From NCBI RefSeq assembly GCF_000702305.1, contig NZ_JNLC01000011.1, positions 124,001-188,000 on the forward strand: DNA of 64,000 bases. Reading direction: 5' to 3'. The stretch is from Allobosea sp. 117 (GTDB lineage: Bacteria; Pseudomonadota; Alphaproteobacteria; Rhizobiales; Xanthobacteraceae). Within the stretch, counting starts at the first letter, position 1. The number at the start of each line of letters is the position of its first letter. The notes under the pieces were generated by a model, which saw nothing but the letters and a program-made list of their open reading frames with translations, made no database searches and was not told the DNA's origin. This document shows positions 58,703 through 64,000 of the stretch, piece by piece. A program made the position numbers and the translations under genes.

Positions 58703-59581
58703 TCAGAACTCGACGTCGAGCTCCTCCAGCTCGTCCGGTTCTTCCTTGGCCGCCGCGCTCCATTCGCGGATGGCGGGATGGGAGAGGATCAGCGCGCAAT
58801 AGACCTTGGTCGCCGGATCGAGCTTCACGTCATAGGTGGTGAAGCGCGAGCAGACCGGCGCGTACATGGCATCCGCCATCGACATGGCGCCGAACAGATA
58901 CGGCCCGCCATAGGTCTTCAGGCATTCGCGCCAGATGGCGAGGATGCGCTCGATGTCCGCCTGCGCGCCGGTCCACACCTTGAAGCCCGGATGGTGGGCC
59001 TTGATGTTCATCGGCAGCGCCGAGCGCAGATTGGCGAAGCCGGAATGCATCTCGCCGCAGATGGAGCGGCAATGGGCACGCGCTGCCTGATCCTTGGGCA
59101 GAAGGCCGGCCTCCGGGGCGATCTCATGGAGATATTCGCCGATCGCCAGCGTGTCCCAGATGCGCCGTCCCTCATGGGTCAGGGAAGGCACGAGGAAGGA
59201 CGAGGACTGCAGCAGCAGCTCGGCGCGGATGCTCGGATCGTCGGCCGAGAGCCGGTCCTCGGCGAAGTCGAGCCCCGCCATCCGGCACATCAGCCAGCCG
59301 CGCAGCGACCACGAGGAATAGTTCTTGCTACTCAGCGTCAGCGTGGTCTTCGGCGCGGCCGGCGTGGCGGATGACTTGGTTCCGGCCGGTCTGGAGCCGG
59401 AGGCCTTGGCGGAAGCGGATTTGGAGGGCGCCGGCTTGGGCGCGGGTCCTTTGGCTACAGGTGCCTCGGCTGCGGGAGATTTGGCTACAGCCGGTTTGGC
59501 GGATTTGGCGGACCGCGAGGCCGGCGCGGCTTTGGTCCCCGATCTGGATGCGGACCGCGAGGCGGAGGTCGGGGCGGGCAT
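58703..59581 (-). CDS. Glutathione S-transferase with Ala/Lys/Pro/Ser-rich N-terminal extension
   Basis: 292 residues from the ATG at 59581, with AGGAA upstream. The GST part begins near residue 80 (TLTLSSKNYSSWSLRGWLMC) and continues with SFLVPSLTHEGRRIWDTLAIGEYL and a helical C-domain. Before it lie about 75 residues made almost only of Ala, Pro, Lys, Ser and Gly (PAPKPAPSKSASAKAS-type). Such a basic tail resembles histone H1-like or PhaF-like segments. Family GSTs in Rhizobiales usually lack or have shorter tails. It is divergent from the PHA depolymerase gene (259 bases between starts). Confidence 0.8.
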   Translation of the reverse strand: MPAPTSASRSASRSGTKAAPASRSAKSAKPAVAKSPAAEAPVAKGPAPKPAPSKSASAKASGSRPAGTKSSATPAAPKTTLTLSSKNYSSWSLRGWLMCRMAGLDFAEDRLSADDPSIRAELLLQSSSFLVPSLTHEGRRIWDTLAIGEYLHEIAPEAGLLPKDQAARAHCRSICGEMHSGFANLRSALPMNIKAHHPGFKVWTGAQADIERILAIWRECLKTYGGPYLFGAMSMADAMYAPVCSRFTTYDVKLDPATKVYCALILSHPAIREWSAAAKEEPDELEELDVEF

Positions 59582-59840
59582 GTCGAACGTTCCTGTGGAT
59601 GCTGACGCGATTGAGCCGTGCCGTGGGGGCAATCACTATTCGTGCCATTCCCGATGACGACCGCGCGACACCCGCGCGGAGGCGAAAAATACCGGAGAGA
59701 CGTGCGGCGGTGTCGACAGTTCAACATTTGTCCTATCGCCCTGTACCGGCAAATGCTCTAGCGTTGCCAACCATGGGACCGCACAGCATGCCTCCGGCCG
59801 CGTCCGCCATTCCTTCCTGCCGCGGGGCGGGCCCCAGCGC

Positions 59841-61061
59841 ATGATCTACGCCGCCTATCAGGCCCAGGCCGATCTGATGGAGCCGCTGCGCCTGATGGCG
59901 CGGCTTTCCCGCCGCACGCTCGGCACCACGCTGAACGGCTTCGGCGACACCGCCTTCCTGCGCGGAATCTCGGCGACGCTGGAGATGATCGAGCGCGCCG
60001 GGCTCTCGCATGCCCGCCCCTCCTTCGGAATCGAGGCGATCGAGGTCGGCAACCGCCTCGTCGAGGTGCGTGAAGAAGTCGCGTTCTCGACGCCCTTCGG
60101 CTCTCTGGTGCACTTCAAGAAGGACATCGACCAGCCGCAGCCCCGCCTGCTGGTGGTGGCGCCGCTCTCCGGCCATTTCGCCACGCTGCTCAACGGCACG
60201 GTGAAGACGCTGCTGCCGGACAACGACGTCTACATCACCGACTGGCACAATGCCCGCGACGTGCCGTTGTCGGCGGGCCGCTTCGGCTTCGACGAATATG
60301 TCGGCCACATCATCCGCTTCCTGGAGGAGATGGGCGAGGGCGCGCATGTGCTCGCAGTGTGCCAGCCCTGCGTGCAGGTGCTGGTGGCGAGCGCGGTGAT
60401 GGCGCAGTCCGGCAATCCCGCCCAGCCGCGGTCCATGACGCTGATGGCCGGGCCGGTCGACACCCGCATCAACCCGACCAAGGTGAACGAGCTCGCCACC
60501 TCCAAGTCGATGGACTGGTTCGAGCAGAACCTGATCGCCACCGTGCCGCCGGGATTCGCCGGCGCCGGGCGCAAAGTCTATCCCGGCTTCGTGCAGGTCG
60601 GCGCCTTCATGGCGATGAACATGGACCGCCATGTGAAGGCGCATATCGAGCTCTATGAGAGCCTCTCGACCGGCGCGCACGACAAGGCGCTGCCGACCAA
60701 GACCTTCTACGACGAATATTTCGCCGTGCTCGACCTCGCCGCCGAATTCTATCTGGAGACCATCGCCAAGGTGTTCCAGGAGCACGATCTGCCGCGCGGC
60801 GTGCTGACCTATCAGGGCGGCAAGGTCGACTTCCGCGCCATCCGCCGCACCGCCCTGCTCACCGTGGAAGGCGAGCGCGACGACATCTGCGCGGTCGGCC
60901 AGACGGTGGCGGCGCAGGACATCTGCTCGGGCCTGCGCCCGCACCGCAAGCGCCACCACATGCAGGCCGGCGTCGGCCATTACGGCGTGTTCAGCGGCCG
61001 GCGCTGGCAGAGCCAGGTCTATCCGCTGGTGCGCAGCCACATCCTCGCCAGCGAGGATTGA
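59841..61061 (+). CDS. phaZ: Intracellular polyhydroxyalkanoate depolymerase
   Basis: 406 residues. It starts MIYAAYQAQADLMEPLRLMA, has the alpha/beta fold with VAPLSGHFATLLNGTVKTLLP and the nucleophile region VCQPCVQ (Cys174, Cys177), where PhaZ uses a cysteine in a lipase-box-like site. VGHYGVFSGRRW near the end carries the catalytic His. It degrades stored PHB granules in the cell. No signal peptide, in keeping with the intracellular type. Ribosome site is weak (GGGGCGGG). Confidence 0.93.
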   Translation: MIYAAYQAQADLMEPLRLMARLSRRTLGTTLNGFGDTAFLRGISATLEMIERAGLSHARPSFGIEAIEVGNRLVEVREEVAFSTPFGSLVHFKKDIDQPQPRLLVVAPLSGHFATLLNGTVKTLLPDNDVYITDWHNARDVPLSAGRFGFDEYVGHIIRFLEEMGEGAHVLAVCQPCVQVLVASAVMAQSGNPAQPRSMTLMAGPVDTRINPTKVNELATSKSMDWFEQNLIATVPPGFAGAGRKVYPGFVQVGAFMAMNMDRHVKAHIELYESLSTGAHDKALPTKTFYDEYFAVLDLAAEFYLETIAKVFQEHDLPRGVLTYQGGKVDFRAIRRTALLTVEGERDDICAVGQTVAAQDICSGLRPHRKRHHMQAGVGHYGVFSGRRWQSQVYPLVRSHILASED

Positions 61062-61077
61062 GACGCCATCGTTCCCC

Positions 61078-61135
61078 CGTCACCCCGGACGGCGCATTGC
61101 GCGGATCCGGGATCGCATGCCGATGCCGGGTGACG
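61078..61135. repeat. REP-like element downstream of phaZ
   Basis: CGTCACCC (61078-61085) and GGGTGACG (61128-61135) bound a GCGC-rich centre with GGATCC. It belongs to the same GTCA...TGAC class as 46862-46953 and 57873-57960. Confidence 0.65.
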
Positions 61136-61288
61136 ATCCTGGCTCGTCGGCTGCGGCGATGCCCGGGATATAACCGCAATCGGCTCAGGAACCGGCCGTC
61201 ACGCGCCCGTCACCATTGACGCGGCACGCTTGCCTGCCCATGGTGCGCCATCCTGAAATCCTGAGGCGCCAAAGGAGGTTCCCGAAGA

Positions 61289-62716
61289 ATGTCGATCTGG
61301 CCGGTGTATGGAAAAATCGAGGGTCCCATCGTGATGATCGGCTTCGGCTCGATCGGGCGCGCGACCCTGCCCCTGCTCGAGCGGCATTTCGACTTCGACA
61401 AGGAACGCCTGACCGTCATCGATCCCAAGGACGACAACCGCGCGCTGCTCGACGAGCGCGGCATCCGCTTCCTGCAGCTCGGCATCACCCGCGACAATTA
61501 CCGCGAGGTCCTGACACCGCTGCTGACCACCGGCGGGCGCGGTTTCCTCATCAACCTGTCGGTCGACACCGGCTCGGTCGACATCATGAAGCTCGCCCGC
61601 GAATGCGGGGCGCTCTACATCGACACGGTGGTGGAGCCCTGGCTCGGCTTCTATTTCGACAAGGACGCCACCCCGGCGAGCCGCTCCAACTACGCTCTGC
61701 GCGAATCCATGCTCGCCGCCAAGCGCGCTTCTCCGGGCGGGCCGACCGCGGTCTCCTGCTGTGGCGCCAATCCGGGCATGGTGTCCTGGTTCGTGAAGCA
61801 GGCGCTGGTCGACATCGCCACCGATACCGGCCTCGACTTCCAGGAGCCGACCAGCCGCGAGGGCTGGGCGGAGCTGATGAGCCGGGTCGGCGTCAAGGGC
61901 ATCCACATCGCCGAGCGCGACACCCAGCGCGCCCACGCCCCCCGGCCGTTCAACCATTTCATCAACACCTGGTCGGTCGAGGGCTTCGTCTCGGAGGGGC
62001 TGCAGCCGGCCGAGCTCGGCTGGGGCACCCATGAGAAGTGGATGCCGCAGAACGGCTACAGCCACAATTTCGGCTCGGGCGCGGCGATCTACCTGATGCA
62101 GCCCGGCGCCGCCACCAAGGTGCGCACCTGGTGCCCGAGTCTGGGCGCCCAGCACGGCTTCCTCGTCACCCACAACGAATCGATCTCGATCGCCGACTAT
62201 TTCACCTTAAGGAACGGCGCTCAGGTGACCTTCCGCCCGACCTGCCACTACGCCTACCACCCCTGCAACGACGCCGTGCTGTCATGGCACGAGATGTTCG
62301 GCAATGAGGGCAGGTTCCAGGAGGAGTGGACCATCCTTACCGAGGACGAGATCGTCGACGGGCGCGACGAGCTCGGCGTGCTGCTGTTCGGCCATGCGAA
62401 GAACGCCTACTGGTACGGCTCGCAGCTCACCATCGAGGAGACGCGCAACCTCGCGCCGTACCAGACGGCGACCGGGCTCCAGGTCTCTTCCGCCGTGCTC
62501 GCCGGCATGGTGTGGGCGCTGGAGAACCCCGAGGCCGGCATCGTCGAGACCGACGAGATGGACTACAAGCGCTGCCTCGAGATCCAGAAGCCCTATCTCG
62601 GCACGGTGAAGGGCTATTACACCGACTGGACGCCGCTCGACGGCCGCCCCGGCCTGTTCCCCGAGGACATCGACACCAGCGACCCCTGGCAGTTCAGGAA
62701 CGTGCTGGTGCGGTGA
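61289..62716 (+). CDS. hss: Homospermidine synthase
   Basis: 475 residues, the size of bacterial HSS, from an ATG preceded by AAAGGAGGTT at eight bases. The NAD-binding Rossmann segment is MIGFGSIGRATLPLLERH (16-33); VDTVVEPWLGFYF-like IDTVVEPWLGFYFD, SCCGANPGMVSWFVKQAL and HNESISIADYF follow. It condenses two putrescine molecules (or putrescine and spermidine) to homospermidine with NAD. Putrescine could come from the decarboxylase encoded 3.4 kb upstream. Confidence 0.95.
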   Translation: MSIWPVYGKIEGPIVMIGFGSIGRATLPLLERHFDFDKERLTVIDPKDDNRALLDERGIRFLQLGITRDNYREVLTPLLTTGGRGFLINLSVDTGSVDIMKLARECGALYIDTVVEPWLGFYFDKDATPASRSNYALRESMLAAKRASPGGPTAVSCCGANPGMVSWFVKQALVDIATDTGLDFQEPTSREGWAELMSRVGVKGIHIAERDTQRAHAPRPFNHFINTWSVEGFVSEGLQPAELGWGTHEKWMPQNGYSHNFGSGAAIYLMQPGAATKVRTWCPSLGAQHGFLVTHNESISIADYFTLRNGAQVTFRPTCHYAYHPCNDAVLSWHEMFGNEGRFQEEWTILTEDEIVDGRDELGVLLFGHAKNAYWYGSQLTIEETRNLAPYQTATGLQVSSAVLAGMVWALENPEAGIVETDEMDYKRCLEIQKPYLGTVKGYYTDWTPLDGRPGLFPEDIDTSDPWQFRNVLVR

Positions 62717-62756
62717 GGCACACCTCGCGCGCCCCACAACCCGATCATCCAGAGAC

Positions 62757-62801
62757 GTCATCCCGAGGTGCCCGGCCAGTGGCCGGGCCTCGAAGGATGA
62801 C
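62757..62801. repeat. REP-like palindrome downstream of hss
   Basis: GTCATCC (62757-62763) pairs with GGATGAC (62795-62801) around a CCCGGCC/GGCCGGG stem and GAGG/CCTC arms. The CCTCGAAGGATGACG half matches the element at 12621-12718. Confidence 0.75.
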
Positions 62802-62906
62802 GGCGCAGCATGGATGAGGAGGCGCAGCCCTGCGGGCCGGCACTGGCGCCCGGCCGCTCCGTACATAAGTAAGCCCGACGTCCCGCCCCCCGAACGGAGC
62901 CTCCTC

Positions 62907-63611
62907 GTGGCCGATCTCTCGTCCTTCCCGATCACCCGCCGCTGGCCTGCCAAGCACCCCGACCGCCTCCAGCTCTATTCCTTCCCGACGCCGAACGGCG
63001 TGAAGGTCTCGATCATGCTGGAGGAAACCGGCCTCCCCTACGAGGTACACGCCGTCAATATCGGCAAGGACGAGAGCTGGACCGCCGAATTCCTCTCCCT
63101 CAATCCCAACGGCAAGATCCCGGCGATCCTCGATCCCAATGGGCCGGACGGGAAGCCGCTCGGCCTGTTCGAATCCGGCGCGATCCTCCTCTATCTCGCC
63201 GAGAAGACCGGCAAGCTGCTGCCGGCCGATGCGGCCGGTCGCTACGAGGCGATCCAGTGGGTGATGTTCCAGATGGGCGGCATCGGCCCGATATTCGGCC
63301 AGCTCGGCTTCTTCCACAAATTCGCCGGCGCGGCCTATGAGGACAAGCGCCCGCGCGAGCGCTACGCCAAGGAAAGCGCCCGCCTCATCCGCGTGCTGGA
63401 GACCCGCCTCGAAGGCCGCGACTGGATCATGGGCGACGATTACACCATCGCCGACATCTCCATGCTCGGCTGGGTGCGCAACCTGATCGGCTTCTACGGC
63501 GCCGGCGAGCTGGTCGCCTATGACGAGCTGAAGAACGTGCCGAAATGGCTGGAGCGCGGCCTCGCCCGCCCCGCCGTGCAGCGCGGGCTGGAGATCCCGC
63601 CGCGCGGCTGA
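62907..63611 (+). CDS. Glutathione S-transferase, YfcG/YghU (Ure2-like) type
   Basis: 234 residues from a GTG at 62907, with GGAG eight bases upstream. The thioredoxin-fold half reads LQLYSFPTPNGVKVSIMLEE, FLSLNPNGKIPAILDP and LFESGAILLYLAEKTGKLLP. The helical half includes GGIGPIFGQLGFFHKFAG, a signature of the YfcG/YghU group, which has disulfide-bond reductase activity with glutathione. It is unlike the GST at 58703-59581 and is a separate subfamily. Confidence 0.9.
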   Translation: MADLSSFPITRRWPAKHPDRLQLYSFPTPNGVKVSIMLEETGLPYEVHAVNIGKDESWTAEFLSLNPNGKIPAILDPNGPDGKPLGLFESGAILLYLAEKTGKLLPADAAGRYEAIQWVMFQMGGIGPIFGQLGFFHKFAGAAYEDKRPRERYAKESARLIRVLETRLEGRDWIMGDDYTIADISMLGWVRNLIGFYGAGELVAYDELKNVPKWLERGLARPAVQRGLEIPPRG

Positions 63612-63646
63612 TGGCGATCGAGCAGATCTTCGGCCGGACGGCGCGT

Positions 63647-64000
63647 TCAGAACAGCGCGATCAGCTTCGGCAGAAGCTCCGCCCGCTTGGCATAGGCCAC
63701 CAGCTCGGCCGCCGGCACGGCGAGCAGGAACAGCAGGCCGTCGCGCAGCGCGCGGCGCAGCGCCGACGGCTGGAAGCTTGGCATCTCGGCATCGTGATAG
63801 AGCGACAGCCGCGGCAACAGCAGCGGGACGCGCGCGGCATAGGCCTCGTAGCTCGTCCCGAAGCGCTGGCCGAGCAGGGCGGCCTCCCTGTGCGCCGTGG
63901 CGGCGAGGATGGCGGCGATCGCGCCGCCAAGCACCGCCGCGACGACGAGGCTGCCGAACGCCAGGCCGATGCCGGCGGCGCCGAGGATCGAGAAGAAATA
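63647..64000 (-). CDS. Isoprenylcysteine carboxyl methyltransferase-like membrane protein, C-terminal part (cut by window end)
   Basis: The frame is open from 64000 to a stop at 63647 and gives 117 residues without a start. It begins in a hydrophobic helix (YFFSILGAAGIGLAFGSLVVAAV), then has the motif HREAALLGQRFGTSYEAYAARVP, like the conserved C-terminal region of ICMT/phospholipid-methyltransferase-type proteins, then another hydrophobic helix. The beginning lies beyond the window. The methyltransferase assignment rests on the REA..G..Y..Y pattern and is moderate. Confidence 0.65.
   Translation of the reverse strand, partial: YFFSILGAAGIGLAFGSLVVAAVLGGAIAAILAATAHREAALLGQRFGTSYEAYAARVPLLLPRLSLYHDAEMPSFQPSALRRALRDGLLFLLAVPAAELVAYAKRAELLPKLIALF

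Overview
The window is high-GC DNA, densely coded on both strands. It reads as chromosome of an alphaproteobacterium of the order Hyphomicrobiales (Rhizobiales), most likely the Xanthobacteraceae side (Ancylobacter/Starkeya/Xanthobacter-like). The evidence is the gene order rimP-nusA-ylxR-infB-rbfA-truB-rpsO-pnp, the ispB / DUF2007 / methyltransferase / S49 peptidase block, a group IV ornithine decarboxylase next to a GNAT and a homospermidine synthase, an AccD without its zinc finger, and palindromic intergenic repeats of a Rhizobiales type. The family assignment is inference. I saw no rRNA or tRNA gene, prophage, insertion sequence or CRISPR array.

Layout. 1-6000: an M16 peptidase pair (first member cut by the window edge), a lipoprotein, a DUF3422 membrane protein, an exported alpha/beta-hydrolase-fold protein and a small conserved protein. 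6000-12600: glycolate oxidase operon glcD-[8-oxoguanine deaminase]-glcE-glcF-asparaginase, preceded by a perfect inverted repeat. 12800-23400 (minus strand): the rimP to pnp translation and RNA-processing cluster. 23700-31800: ispE, a YnfA-type membrane protein, ispB, DUF2007, a tRNA-type methyltransferase, an S49 peptidase and a MacA/MacB pair. 31800-40300: purD, a cupin, a patatin, tadA, an RluB-type pseudouridine synthase with a very long repetitive tail, rsmD, a hydrolase, infC (AUU start) and a VOC protein.

40300-51600: folC-accD-trpA-trpB-trpF and lapA-ihfB-sppA on the minus strand. In many relatives these lie together. Here they are separated by a plus-strand sulfate transporter (sbp-cysT-cysW, no cysA) and an ornithine cyclodeaminase-like gene. 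51600-55800: a minus-strand unit ggt-phnM-DUF1045-hexapeptide acyltransferase, that is phosphonate accessory genes with no C-P lyase in view. 55900-64000: polyamine and storage genes: ornithine decarboxylase with a long structured leader, a GNAT, two glutathione S-transferases, a PHA depolymerase, homospermidine synthase and the end of an isoprenylcysteine-methyltransferase-like membrane protein.

Most of the window is core metabolism and information processing. The points most worth a second look are the odc leader with competing stems, the AUU start of infC, the tandem-repeat tail of the pseudouridine synthase, the purine deaminase inside the glycolate operon, and the phosphonate set containing a 2H-type protein.
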